Shown: positions 7,856 through 17,830 of the stretch, piece after piece
How positions within the stretch are numbered: the first letter of the stretch is position 1
How the letters are laid out: each line of letters opens with the position of its first letter
Assembly: GCA_965370415.1 (NCBI GenBank)
Contig: CBDUTJ010000017.1
Coordinates: 1-53,751, forward strand
DNA length: 53,751 nt
Origin: JACNIV01 sp965370415
GTDB taxonomy: Bacteria > Cloacimonadota > Cloacimonadia > Cloacimonadales > TCS61
Direction of reading: 5' to 3'
Notes under the pieces: generated by a model
What the model was told of the DNA's origin: nothing
Seen by the model: the letters and a program-made list of their open reading frames with translations, nothing else
Database searches by the model: none
Translations under genes and position numbers: made by a program

Positions 7856-9673
7856 ATGAGTAAGCAATTTTTCATTCTTATTTTTATTATTTTAATAACT
7901 TCGATTTCTGCATTTAACAAAGAAGAACTCGAAAAGCTAATGAATAATCCTGAATGGATTGTGGGTAAAGGTACAAGTGGATCCGAAACTGATTCAGATA
8001 GGATGGCTATCAATGATCTTCTATCGCAGATTACAGTTCAGGTTCAATCATCATTCTCTGATATCGAAATCGAAGAAAACAAAAATATTAAAGAGTTTTG
8101 CTCTTCTGCAATAAGTACTTATTCTTCTGCCAGGCTTGATGCTGCAGAAAGAAGCATTTTTGAAAAAGACGAATTATATATTGTTTATCGCTACATCAAG
8201 AAAGCAGATAAAGAGAGAATTTTTAAGGGAAGAGAAAAACTAATTAAGGATTATGCTAGAAGAGGTTATGCTGCCGAAAAAGAGCTCAGAATCGGTGATG
8301 CATTAATGAATTACTATTGGGCACTGATTCTCTTGAGAACTCATCCAAATTGGGATGAAATCAGTGAATTATTATATGATATTGATGAAACTCTAATCAC
8401 CTATTTACCTGATAGGATAAGAAGAATATTTAGTCTGCTTGATCTGGAGGTGTCTAATGAAAGATACGATGAAAAATATGAACTTACTTTTTTAAATCTT
8501 AATGTCAATTTCAATGGAGAAGCTGTTCGAAACTTGGATATAAAGTATTATTTAGGTAATGATTGGTCGCTGCCTGTTGGAGTTTCTCATGGGAAAGCGC
8601 TTTTAGAATTTATCGGCAAGCCGAATGAAATACCTAGGACAATAAAAATAAATGTTATGTATAATGATATATACAAAGCATCCCATAACAGTGATTTGCG
8701 CAAAGTTATCGAGGGTGTTACTTGCCCTGTATTCAGAGAGTGTAGGGTTCGTGTAAAAGATAGCAGAGAGCTGAGCAGCATCCTGTCTAAACCTGAAGTA
8801 AATTTACATTGTAAAAAAGATTCATTAGATTTTGTTCCTTACAAAAAATTGATTAATAAGATATGTAATGCCATTTCCAGTAAGGATATAAACAAAATTT
8901 TTGACTTGTTTACCGAAAATGGAAAAAGTTATTATCAAAGGCTTATTGATTATGGGAATGCACGATTAGTTGTACAAAATCCGCATCTTACAATAGATAA
9001 AATTGAAGAAAAAGTATATGTAAGGGGATTACCTATACAATTCAGTTTCCCCAATAGTGGGCGAAAATTCACAGAAGAATTAATTTTCGTATTCAATGAA
9101 GATGATAAGGTTGAAAGGATAAATTTTGCACTTTCGGATAAAGCCATAGAAGATTTGTTAGGTGATTTAATAAAAATATCTGAAGTTGAAAAATATCAGA
9201 TAATTAATTTTATCGAAGAATACAAAACAGCTTACTGTACAGAGAATATAGATTATATTGAAAAAGTGTTTGATGATAATGCTTTGATTATAGTAGGACG
9301 GATGCTGGAGTACTATGATCAAAATATAGAAGGGATGTATGAAAAACTCGGAAGAAATTGGAGACCTGTTCAATATTCTAAAAGAGACTATATCAGGAAT
9401 TTAAGCTCTCTTTTTAGTAGTAATGAATATGTGAATCTTCATTTTGAAGATACTCATATTACCAGAACTAACAGCAATACTTCTAAGATATTTGGTGTCC
9501 AGATTCACCAGTTCTACTACAGCCAGCATTATGCAGACGAAGGTTATCTGTTTCTAATGTTTGATTTGACTGTAAAAGACAGTTCCCGGATTTACGTAAG
9601 AACTTGGCAGCCAGAGAAAAATCCCGATGGTTCAATTTATGGATTAGATAACTTTTTTCTCCCAAATAAGTAA
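7856..9673 (+). CDS. Exported protein with LPP20-like N-terminus and NTF2-like C-terminal region
   Basis: A 605-residue protein with a cleavable signal peptide (MSKQFFILIFIILITSISAF). Residues 25-125 follow the LPP20 pattern: NPEWIVGKGTSGSETDSDRM, then an amphipathic helix INDLLSQITVQVQSSFSD. A helical stretch follows (130-190, RRGYAAEKELRIGDALMNYY, TPR-like). The C-terminal half holds two regions with the feel of NTF2/SnoaL-like folds (about 325-430 and 440-600: helices, then alternating strands ending FLMFDLTVKDSSRIYVRTWQ). The specific function is unknown. AGGGG lies 10 bases upstream of the start. Gene order groups it with the LPP20/transglycosylase locus and the PEGA protein that follows 57 bases later. 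Confidence 0.6.
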   Translation: MSKQFFILIFIILITSISAFNKEELEKLMNNPEWIVGKGTSGSETDSDRMAINDLLSQITVQVQSSFSDIEIEENKNIKEFCSSAISTYSSARLDAAERSIFEKDELYIVYRYIKKADKERIFKGREKLIKDYARRGYAAEKELRIGDALMNYYWALILLRTHPNWDEISELLYDIDETLITYLPDRIRRIFSLLDLEVSNERYDEKYELTFLNLNVNFNGEAVRNLDIKYYLGNDWSLPVGVSHGKALLEFIGKPNEIPRTIKINVMYNDIYKASHNSDLRKVIEGVTCPVFRECRVRVKDSRELSSILSKPEVNLHCKKDSLDFVPYKKLINKICNAISSKDINKIFDLFTENGKSYYQRLIDYGNARLVVQNPHLTIDKIEEKVYVRGLPIQFSFPNSGRKFTEELIFVFNEDDKVERINFALSDKAIEDLLGDLIKISEVEKYQIINFIEEYKTAYCTENIDYIEKVFDDNALIIVGRMLEYYDQNIEGMYEKLGRNWRPVQYSKRDYIRNLSSLFSSNEYVNLHFEDTHITRTNSNTSKIFGVQIHQFYYSQHYADEGYLFLMFDLTVKDSSRIYVRTWQPEKNPDGSIYGLDNFFLPNK

Positions 9674-9730
9674 CAGAGAACTCAATTTTCTTATATACGA
9701 AATAAATATAGATGAAGGAGATAATAAATT

Positions 9731-11713
9731 ATGAATTCATATAAGTTAACCGCTTTTCTAATTTTCTCACTACTCTTCTGTTCACTTAATGCTGCTGAAA
9801 TGGTAATTACAAAACCTATAATTGAAGTTAGTGGAGATCTAACCCTGCACGAATCTCCTAAGAGAGACTTTAGTGGGGAATTCTGCGCTTTAGTAAAGAT
9901 TAATACTGATCTTGTCCTTTTTGATAAAATAGAATCCAACAGAACCCCTGTTGATGTTGAGAATAAAACCAGCGAAGTATGGGTTTATTTGTCTCCAGGA
10001 GAAAAACAACTCTATTTTGCAAAAAAAGGTTTTGCAAGACTTAACTATAAAATTCCTCTTAAACTTGAGAGTAATAAGGTCTATACAATGACAATAATGG
10101 GCAAGGGTGATGGATTAACTGAAATTGATAATGTAGTTTCTCTTACTTTTAATCTTAACGTAGAAGGAATTTATCTAAGCAGAGATAACAAGGCTCCGAT
10201 ACTTACTACTTCTAATGTTGCACTTTTTCGTTTACCAAAAGGCAAATACAACTTTCAAATTGAAAAGCAAGGTTATCAAACACAAACAAAAGAAATTGAT
10301 CTTCAACATGATGAAGATGTTGATATAATATTGGAGGCCGGAGCGAGCCAGGTTTCTTTTTCTGCTCCGGGAATTATTACAATTGAATCAGAACCCATAG
10401 GTGCTGAAGTAGAATTGAATGGTCAGAAAGTTGGTACAACTCCATATCAGGGAAGTCATTATGCGGGGGAATATACACTAACTATTAGGAAAGATCTCTA
10501 CTACTCTACTAGTAAAACTTTTGCTCTAAAAAAAGGAGAAACTTTGGACATCCCTTCTGAAAAGTTAAAACCCCGTTTCGGTTATTGGAAAGTTACTTGC
10601 AAACCTTCAAATGCAAGTATATATTTGGATGATAAATTTATCGATAATGCACCATTAGCTAAAAAGAAAATTCGTAGTGGAGAACATACACTTCGGTTAA
10701 CAAAGGACAATTATAAAGCTCATGAAGAAACTTTTATAGTGAAAGATGGAGATGAACCAGAATTTAACATAACTCTTAAACCGAACTATGCCTCCTTGGA
10801 AGTTAATACTGCACCTGAACAGGGAGCAACTGTATTTATTGATAATGAAAAGGTTGGAACTACACCATATACATTTGATATGATGCCTGCAGGAAAATAT
10901 AACTTGAGAGTGGAGAAGGAACTCTGGAGTGGAATTTCTGAAATCATTACAATTGAACCGGAAATTCCTGTGAAAAAGACTCTTGTTCTGACTAAAAATT
11001 TTGGAAACCTGATCGTAACCGCTCCTGAATGTAAAATTCTGTTAGATAATGAATTTGTTGGTACAACTAGTATTGAAAGAAATTTAAAACCTGGTAGCTA
11101 TACAGTAACTGCTACTAGAGAGAAATACAAAAATGATGAAAAAAAAATATTGGTAAGTGTGGGTGAAACCACAAGTGTAAATCTTTATCCTATTCCAAAA
11201 CTAGGTAGTATTTCCATTTTTGCAGTAGATAAACGCAATCCTTTAAAAAAGATAAAAGGTGCAGATATTTTTGTAAATAATGAAAAATCAAAAAAACGAA
11301 CACCATCAGTTTTAGAGCTTCTTTACGGTGACTATAATTTACTCGTAACCAAACCAGGTTATCTTGATGTAACAAAAAGTATCAACTTAAAAGAGGAAGA
11401 GAAGAAAAGTGTTATTTTTGAGATGGATACTTACTCAGGTTCTAAGTTAGCCAAAAGAAATAGTTGGAGAGTACAGGGATGGCTTGGACTATCATCAAGT
11501 TTAATATTAGCAGGTGCTGGAGTTTACTTTAATCTAACCGGAGATGAGTTTTATAAGGAATATCAGAATTCAACAACTACTGCAGATGCAATTAGTGCCC
11601 GAGAGAATACAGATAAATTTTATCAATATAGAGATTATTCTTATTATGTATCTATTGTACCAGCAATCTGGAGTATATATAGTTGGTTCAAACAAGCTCA
11701 TTATAATAAGTAA
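9731..11713 (+). CDS. PEGA-repeat envelope protein with C-terminal membrane helices
   Basis: A 660-residue protein with a signal peptide (1-22) and at least five PEGA-type repeats (roughly 213-285, 285-355, 355-425, 425-495, 495-575). Repeat signatures include ITIESEPIGAEVELNGQKVG with GTTPY, VNTAPEQGATVFIDNEKVG with GTTPY, and Gly-Tyr-Tyr turns before each next strand. Near the end are two hydrophobic segments (about 583-602, GLSSSLILAGAGVYF; and 637-652, VSIVPAIWSIYSWF), so the repeats should face the periplasm while the C-terminus is membrane-anchored. PEGA domains are surface or periplasmic beta modules, often with binding roles. AAGGAG precedes the start by about 8 bases. It lies 57 bases after the LPP20/NTF2-like gene and 23 bases before a lipoprotein gene, consistent with one transcript. 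Confidence 0.8.
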   Translation: MNSYKLTAFLIFSLLFCSLNAAEMVITKPIIEVSGDLTLHESPKRDFSGEFCALVKINTDLVLFDKIESNRTPVDVENKTSEVWVYLSPGEKQLYFAKKGFARLNYKIPLKLESNKVYTMTIMGKGDGLTEIDNVVSLTFNLNVEGIYLSRDNKAPILTTSNVALFRLPKGKYNFQIEKQGYQTQTKEIDLQHDEDVDIILEAGASQVSFSAPGIITIESEPIGAEVELNGQKVGTTPYQGSHYAGEYTLTIRKDLYYSTSKTFALKKGETLDIPSEKLKPRFGYWKVTCKPSNASIYLDDKFIDNAPLAKKKIRSGEHTLRLTKDNYKAHEETFIVKDGDEPEFNITLKPNYASLEVNTAPEQGATVFIDNEKVGTTPYTFDMMPAGKYNLRVEKELWSGISEIITIEPEIPVKKTLVLTKNFGNLIVTAPECKILLDNEFVGTTSIERNLKPGSYTVTATREKYKNDEKKILVSVGETTSVNLYPIPKLGSISIFAVDKRNPLKKIKGADIFVNNEKSKKRTPSVLELLYGDYNLLVTKPGYLDVTKSINLKEEEKKSVIFEMDTYSGSKLAKRNSWRVQGWLGLSSSLILAGAGVYFNLTGDEFYKEYQNSTTTADAISARENTDKFYQYRDYSYYVSIVPAIWSIYSWFKQAHYNK

Positions 11714-11736
11714 AATTGTAAGTAGGATTTTGAATA

Positions 11737-13251
11737 ATGAAAAATATACCATGTTTGATAGTAATATTTCTGTTAGTTTCATCCTGTTCTGAAAAACCAA
11801 CTTACGATAATCCCCTTGATCCAGATAATAATCCACAGAATTGGGCACCAAATAATCTGCAATTCATTCAGATAACAATTTCATCAGTTAAACTATTTTG
11901 GTTGGATAACTGCACTAGTGAGCAAGGATATATTATTGATAAGAAGATTTCTAATGAAGAGTGGCAAATTGCCTTTAAAACTCTTCCAAGTAATACAATT
12001 GAGTTTATTGATGATTCTTTTATTCCAAGTGAGACTCATTATTATAGAGTTTATGCTTTTGCTGGAGATATGAATTCGTCTTATGAGGAAATTGAAATTA
12101 ATCCTTCTTTATTAGCACCTCAAAATCTTCAACTTTCTTATTTGGATTTTTATTCAATAAAACTTACCTGGGAAGATTGTTGTAATGGTGAAGAGGGCTA
12201 TAAGATTGATAAAAGAGTTGGAAATCAAGCATGGATTTCATATACCACTCTTGGACCTAATGACACAGAATATATTGATAATTCAGCAAGTTGCCTTGAT
12301 TCTACTAGTTACCGAGTATTTTCATATGTTTCAAATTATAACTCTCAATATACTATAGAAACTATCAGCTCTTTTGTACAAATAGTAGGCGGATGTTTTT
12401 TAAATGGAAGGAAAGCTGAAAGTGTGATCGTATCGGGGAATTATGCTTATATAACAACTATGATCAATGACAGTGGTTTAAGTATTGTGGATATCAGCGA
12501 CCCGTCAAATCCAATTCTTGTCGGTTCATGTAATACTCCAGACAATGCATATGACATTAGTTTATCAAATAATTATGCTTATATTGCATCTTGGGCAAGT
12601 GGATTACAAGTTATAAATATAAGCGATCAAGAAACTCCTTCCATAGTTGGATCCTGTGATACTCCTCAATGGGCTTGTGATATTAATATTTCAGGTAATT
12701 ATGCTTATGTTGCTGATGTTACATCATTGCAAGTAATTAACATTAGCAATCCTTCAAATCCGAATATAGTTAGTTTTTGTGATACTCCATCTGCTATCGG
12801 AATACATATATCAGGGATCTATGCTTATATTGCTGGAGGAAGTTATGGATTACAAATTATAAATATTAGTGATCCTATGAATCCATATATTGTTGGATCC
12901 TGTGATACTCCTGATTATGCTAGAGAAATTAATGTTTCAGGTAATTATGCTTATATAGCAGATGAAGATAGTGGAATGCAGATTGTTAATGTTAGCAATC
13001 CTTCAAATCCGTTTATAGTCGGCTCATACGCCACTTCAAGCTATACTCTTGATATAAAAAGCAATGATAACTATGCATATTTGACCTTTAGTAATAAACT
13101 CCATATTATCAATATCAGTAATCCTGCAGACCCATATATTCTAAGTTCTTGTGATACTAATTGGAATGCCAAGGGTGTATTTATTAATAGTGCATTTGCC
13201 TATATCGCCGATAATAGTAGTGGTTTAACTATTGTACAAATTGAACCATAA
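11737..13251 (+). CDS. Lipoprotein with two FnIII domains and a seven-repeat LVIVD propeller
   Basis: A 504-residue lipoprotein with lipobox LLVSSC (Cys17) and the post-cysteine motif SEKPTYDNPLDPD shared with three downstream genes. Two FnIII-like domains (about 35-120 and 122-215) are followed by seven repeats of the LVIVD type: each has a NYAYIA-like strand, then GLQVINISDPSNP and IVGSCDTP. Seven repeats fit one seven-bladed propeller. It is probably exported to the outer membrane or cell surface for binding; no enzyme motif is seen. AGTAGGAT lies about 8 bases before the start. It is the first of a run of four related lipoproteins and may continue the PEGA transcript (gap of 23 bases). 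Confidence 0.75.
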   Translation: MKNIPCLIVIFLLVSSCSEKPTYDNPLDPDNNPQNWAPNNLQFIQITISSVKLFWLDNCTSEQGYIIDKKISNEEWQIAFKTLPSNTIEFIDDSFIPSETHYYRVYAFAGDMNSSYEEIEINPSLLAPQNLQLSYLDFYSIKLTWEDCCNGEEGYKIDKRVGNQAWISYTTLGPNDTEYIDNSASCLDSTSYRVFSYVSNYNSQYTIETISSFVQIVGGCFLNGRKAESVIVSGNYAYITTMINDSGLSIVDISDPSNPILVGSCNTPDNAYDISLSNNYAYIASWASGLQVINISDQETPSIVGSCDTPQWACDINISGNYAYVADVTSLQVINISNPSNPNIVSFCDTPSAIGIHISGIYAYIAGGSYGLQIINISDPMNPYIVGSCDTPDYAREINVSGNYAYIADEDSGMQIVNVSNPSNPFIVGSYATSSYTLDIKSNDNYAYLTFSNKLHIINISNPADPYILSSCDTNWNAKGVFINSAFAYIADNSSGLTIVQIEP

Positions 13252-13293
13252 TTTAAACATGAAAAAATTTAAGACAAAAAATAATGGGTGATA

Positions 13294-16200
13294 ATGAAAA
13301 TCATTTATAAGATATCGTTACTTACTATAATTATTCTTCTAACATCTTCCTGTTCAGAAAAACCAACTTACGATAATCCCTTTGACCCTAATTCCAGTTT
13401 CGAGACAATTCCTATGCAGGGTGAACTTGTCATTATTCAATTATCTGATAGCCAAGCCAAACTACAATGGCAGCTGAATCCAACTATTATTGGTAATTAC
13501 ATCATTAAACGTAAGATAAATGAAGGAAATTTCGAAATTCTATGTACAGTAAATAAAGATACAAATACATATGTTGATACAGAATTGTTAACTTCAAACA
13601 CATATAGTTATCAATTAATTGGATCGAATGGAGATATACAAACAGATCCATTATCAGCTTCTATCAGCACTATATTTACTGACATCTCAAATTTTACGTT
13701 AGTGCAAGAAAACATCTATACTGCAAAACTAAACTGGCAGCATAATTGTTCATACGAAGAGGGTTATATCATTGAACGATGTGAAACATCTTTCCGAGAC
13801 AATATTCTTTCCAAAGGAGTGAATCCTGATCAATTCCGAAGTGATCAGAGGCAGAATGTGTCCCCTGCTAGAAAAGATAGAACCGTAAAATCAAATAAAA
13901 CCGGAATTACTAAGGATACTTTCACGTCTCACGATTTTATACAAATTGCCGATTTACAAGCGAATGTATTTGAATTTATTGATGATTCAATATTACCCAA
14001 TCATACATATGAATATAAGATATATTCTTATACTGCTTATAATGAGACGTCAGAACAGCTTTTGCAAATTTCAATGAATTTTCCATACCCAGAAAACCTT
14101 ACAATTGAGCAAAACGATGTACATACGTTTACTTTAACTTGGTCTGATATTAGCTTAGGAGAGCAAAATTACATTCTTGAGCGGAAAATTGATGACGATG
14201 AATTTATAATAATTGTCGATAATATTGAACCTGGAACTGAGATTTTTTTGGATGATATAAATTTACGAAATACTTTTGAGAATGTTTATTATAGACTTTA
14301 TGCAAATTACGAAACCGAAGCATCACAAATTAGCCAAGTTTCTTCAGAAATCGTGTTCTTTCCAATAAGTAATTTAATCTATATTCAACTTGATATCAAT
14401 ACCATTGAATTAAACTGGATTGACACCAATCTTAATGAAGATGGTTTTATCATAGAGAAGAAGGTAGATTCAGAAAATTGGGAGTTTTTAGCATCTGTAA
14501 CCAATATCTCATACACGGATGATGGAGCAGAGATTAATCACAATTTACAATACAGAGTACAAACTTATTGTGGGATAAATTATACTGATTTCATTGAAAC
14601 AGAAACTATCGATAATACATTTCCAGTTCCCTCTAATCTTGAATATGAACAACTAACGATCGCATCTGTAAAACTTACTTGGGATGATAACAGTGTAGGA
14701 GAGGAAGGATTCAAGATAGACAAGAAGGTTGGAATTAGTACATGGCAGATTGAATATGCGATAGTTGGAGAGAACATTGAAGAGTGGATAGATACGAGTG
14801 CCGAGATCAATGAAGATGTTCAATATCGTATCTATGCTTTTAGTGGTAATAATCAATCTGATTCAATTGAAACTGGAGTTATTAACAATTCAATACCAGC
14901 ACCGACTGATCTACTGATCACGCAGAATGATGTACATACTTTTTCATTAGTCTGGAACGATAATAGTGAAGGTGAGGAAGGATTCACTATTGAGCGTAAG
15001 ATTGATGAAGGAAATTATATTCTAGTTGGCACCAATACAGAGAATGACACAACATTTGTAGATGATATAAACCTAACTCGTGATAATTATGAAACGATCT
15101 ACTATAAGATCAAAACCTTTTATCAGACATTTTATTCAGATTCATTGGAAAGCAGTTATTCCATTAACTTTCCACCTCCCACAAACCTTACTTATGGAAA
15201 CTTAACGATCAATTCGATTGAGTTAACCTGGCAGGATAACAGCACCGGAGAGGAAGGATTCAAGATAGACAAGAAGGTTGGAATTGGTACATGGCAGATT
15301 GAATATGCGATAGTTGGAGAGAACATTGAGGAATGGACAGATGTAAATGCAGAGATCAATGAAGATGTTCAATATCGTATCTATGCTTTTAGTGGTAATA
15401 ATCAATCTGATTCAATTGAAACTGGAGTTATTAACAATTCAATACCAGCACCGACTGATCTACTGATCACGCAGGATGATGTGCATACTTTTTCATTAGT
15501 CTGGAATGATAATAGTGAAGGTGAGGAAGGATTCACTATTGAGCGTAAGATTGATGATGGAAGTTATATTTTAGTTGGCACCAATACAGAGAATGACACA
15601 ACATTTGTAGATGATATAAATCAAACTCGTGATAATTATGAAACGATCTACTATAAAATCAAAACCTTTTATCAGACCTTTTATTCAGATTCATTGGAGA
15701 GCAGTTATTCCATTAATTTTCCACCCCCCACAAACCTTACTTATGAAAACTTAACAATCAATTCAATTGAGTTAAACTGGGACGACAATAGTACTGGAGA
15801 AGAAGGATTCAAGATAGATAAGAAGGTTGGAATTAATACATGGCAGGCAGAATATGCGATAGTTGGAGAGAACATTGAGGAATGGACAGATTTGAGTGCA
15901 GAGATCAATGAAGATATTCAATATCGTATCTATGCTTTTAGTGGTAATAATCAATCTGATTCAGTAGAGACTGAAGTAATTAGAATTATATTTACAAGTC
16001 CTTTTAACCTGCAGTATGAGCATTTAACTTTGGTATCTGTACAATTAGCTTGGAGTGACAGTAGCAATATTGAAGAAGGATTTAAGATAGATAAGAAAGT
16101 AGGAATTAATCCTTGGCAGATTGAATATGCAATAGTTGGAGAAAACATAGAAGAATGGATTGATACAAATGCAGAAATAAATGAAAATCTACAGTATCGA

Positions 16201-17754
16201 GTTTATACCTTTAGCGGTAATAATCAAACTGATTCTATAGAAACAGGAGTTATTGATAATACAATACCAGCACCAACTAATCTATCAATTGATAGGTTAT
16301 CTTATACTGATGTCAAACTGACCTGGCAAGATAATAGCATTGGAGAGACGGGATTTAAAATTGATAGAAAAGTAGGAGAAGGTCAATGGCAGATAGAGTT
16401 CGTCGAAGTTAATGAGAACATTGATGAGTGGATTGATGAAAATGTTGAAGTTTGGAATCTAAATTATTATTATAGAATTTATGCTTATTTTTCATACTAT
16501 AATTCAAACATACTAGAAAGTAATATTTTTATTTCATATTCTTTTGATAATTATTTAGCTGTACCATATGATTATTCAACAATCCAAACAGCTATTGATG
16601 CTTCAAACGATATGGACATAGTTTTAATTTTTCCGAACACGTATTTTGAAAATATTAATTTTCAAGGTAAAAGCATTACGGTTACAAGTTTATTTTTATT
16701 ATTTCAGGAAACATCTTTTATAGATCAAACTGTTATTGATGGTAATCAGAACGGGCATGTAGTTACGTTCAATAATGGAGAAACATTAAATAGTACATTA
16801 TTAGGCATAACTATTACAAATGGATTTGCATCAGGTAGTGGGTCTGATGATGATGGTGGCGGTGTTTATTGCGAAGGTTCTTCTCCAAATCTTACTAACC
16901 TTATTATAAGTAATAATTATGCTGATGACAGAGGTGGTGGTATTGGTTGTGATTTATCTAATCCTATTATAACAAATCTAACATTAATTAATAACAATGC
17001 TGGGAATTTTGGAGGAGGTTTGTATTGCGATAATTCCAACCCAATTTTAACAAATAATATTTTTACTGGAAATTCTGCATCGTGGGGTGGTGGAATATAT
17101 TGTATGATGTATAGTGATGCAATTTTAAATAACGTAGATATAACTGGAAATTCAGGTGGCGGAATCTGGTTAGATCTTTTTTCAGACGCAATTTTAAATA
17201 ATGTGAAAATTATCGATAATATTGGTTCAGGAATATATATACATACATTAAGTTTTCCAAGTTTAACAAATATTATTATCAGTGGTAATGTAGCCACAAA
17301 GGGGGCTGGTATTTTTTGTGGTTCAATCGCATCTTCTGGTTCAGGACCACAATTTACAAATGTTACACTAGTAAATAATTCTGCTACTTCTGTTGGTGGT
17401 GGTGTTTATTGTGAATATAATGGAAATGCATATTTTGAGAATTGTATTTTTTGGAATAACTTACCCCAAGAAGTATTTTTCCGTTCTGATGGTGATCCAA
17501 ATTTTATTTCATTTTCATACTCTGACATTCAAGGAGGTCAAGCGGGAATAATTACAAATAATAATGGAACAGTTGAATGGTTGGATGGTAATATAGATTT
17601 AGATCCTTTATTTGTTAATCCAAACTATAGTAATTTTCATCTTCAACCCGGTTCACCTTGTATAAATACAGGTAACCCAGACCTCCAATACAACGACCCG
17701 GATGGAACAAGAAACGATATGGGTGCCTATGGTGGTCCCGGAGGAGATTGGTAG
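13294..17754 (+). CDS. Large lipoprotein: about eleven FnIII domains plus a right-handed beta-helix
   Basis: A lipoprotein of about 1486 residues. Signal MKIIYKISLLTIIILLTSSC carries the lipobox, followed by SEKPTYDNPFDPN. Around eleven FnIII-like units follow, recognised by W-D-D/N cores and EEGFKIDKKVG. Domains 4-8 are near-identical in DNA, with a 549-bp period. From about residue 1085 a parallel beta-helix begins (YSTIQTAIDASNDMDIV), with turns rich in GGGVYC and GGGIYC and a closing SPCINTGNPDLQYNDPDGT and MGAYGGPGGDW, typical of choice-of-anchor beta-helix proteins. GTG 13288 is also possible, but it sits in the GGGTGATA that looks like the ribosome site; ATG 13294 is preferred. Likely a surface stalk (FnIII) presenting a beta-helix head, perhaps adhesive or glycan-binding. 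Confidence 0.75.
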   Translation: MKIIYKISLLTIIILLTSSCSEKPTYDNPFDPNSSFETIPMQGELVIIQLSDSQAKLQWQLNPTIIGNYIIKRKINEGNFEILCTVNKDTNTYVDTELLTSNTYSYQLIGSNGDIQTDPLSASISTIFTDISNFTLVQENIYTAKLNWQHNCSYEEGYIIERCETSFRDNILSKGVNPDQFRSDQRQNVSPARKDRTVKSNKTGITKDTFTSHDFIQIADLQANVFEFIDDSILPNHTYEYKIYSYTAYNETSEQLLQISMNFPYPENLTIEQNDVHTFTLTWSDISLGEQNYILERKIDDDEFIIIVDNIEPGTEIFLDDINLRNTFENVYYRLYANYETEASQISQVSSEIVFFPISNLIYIQLDINTIELNWIDTNLNEDGFIIEKKVDSENWEFLASVTNISYTDDGAEINHNLQYRVQTYCGINYTDFIETETIDNTFPVPSNLEYEQLTIASVKLTWDDNSVGEEGFKIDKKVGISTWQIEYAIVGENIEEWIDTSAEINEDVQYRIYAFSGNNQSDSIETGVINNSIPAPTDLLITQNDVHTFSLVWNDNSEGEEGFTIERKIDEGNYILVGTNTENDTTFVDDINLTRDNYETIYYKIKTFYQTFYSDSLESSYSINFPPPTNLTYGNLTINSIELTWQDNSTGEEGFKIDKKVGIGTWQIEYAIVGENIEEWTDVNAEINEDVQYRIYAFSGNNQSDSIETGVINNSIPAPTDLLITQDDVHTFSLVWNDNSEGEEGFTIERKIDDGSYILVGTNTENDTTFVDDINQTRDNYETIYYKIKTFYQTFYSDSLESSYSINFPPPTNLTYENLTINSIELNWDDNSTGEEGFKIDKKVGINTWQAEYAIVGENIEEWTDLSAEINEDIQYRIYAFSGNNQSDSVETEVIRIIFTSPFNLQYEHLTLVSVQLAWSDSSNIEEGFKIDKKVGINPWQIEYAIVGENIEEWIDTNAEINENLQYRVYTFSGNNQTDSIETGVIDNTIPAPTNLSIDRLSYTDVKLTWQDNSIGETGFKIDRKVGEGQWQIEFVEVNENIDEWIDENVEVWNLNYYYRIYAYFSYYNSNILESNIFISYSFDNYLAVPYDYSTIQTAIDASNDMDIVLIFPNTYFENINFQGKSITVTSLFLLFQETSFIDQTVIDGNQNGHVVTFNNGETLNSTLLGITITNGFASGSGSDDDGGGVYCEGSSPNLTNLIISNNYADDRGGGIGCDLSNPIITNLTLINNNAGNFGGGLYCDNSNPILTNNIFTGNSASWGGGIYCMMYSDAILNNVDITGNSGGGIWLDLFSDAILNNVKIIDNIGSGIYIHTLSFPSLTNIIISGNVATKGAGIFCGSIASSGSGPQFTNVTLVNNSATSVGGGVYCEYNGNAYFENCIFWNNLPQEVFFRSDGDPNFISFSYSDIQGGQAGIITNNNGTVEWLDGNIDLDPLFVNPNYSNFHLQPGSPCINTGNPDLQYNDPDGTRNDMGAYGGPGGDW
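14641..15960 (+). repeat. 549-bp in-frame tandem repeats encoding FnIII pairs
   Basis: A unit of 549 bp (183 codons, two FnIII domains) is repeated. The sequence GAGGAAGGATTC occurs at 14701 and 15250, and GAAGAAGGATTC at 15799, exactly 549 bases apart each time. The first two units match over nearly their full length; the third is about half a unit before it diverges. The spacing is a multiple of three, so copy number can change without breaking the frame. Confidence 0.9.
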
Positions 17755-17830
17755 CGTCTACTTTTCTAATTTTAATAGCTATATTGACATTTAAGAATTC
17801 AAGAAATTAAGAAAACTAAAGGTGGGAAAG

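Noticed and set aside
14641..15960. CRISPR-like repeats
   Set aside because: The repeats are long, in frame, 549 bases in period and encode FnIII domains; there are no short repeats with unique spacers.
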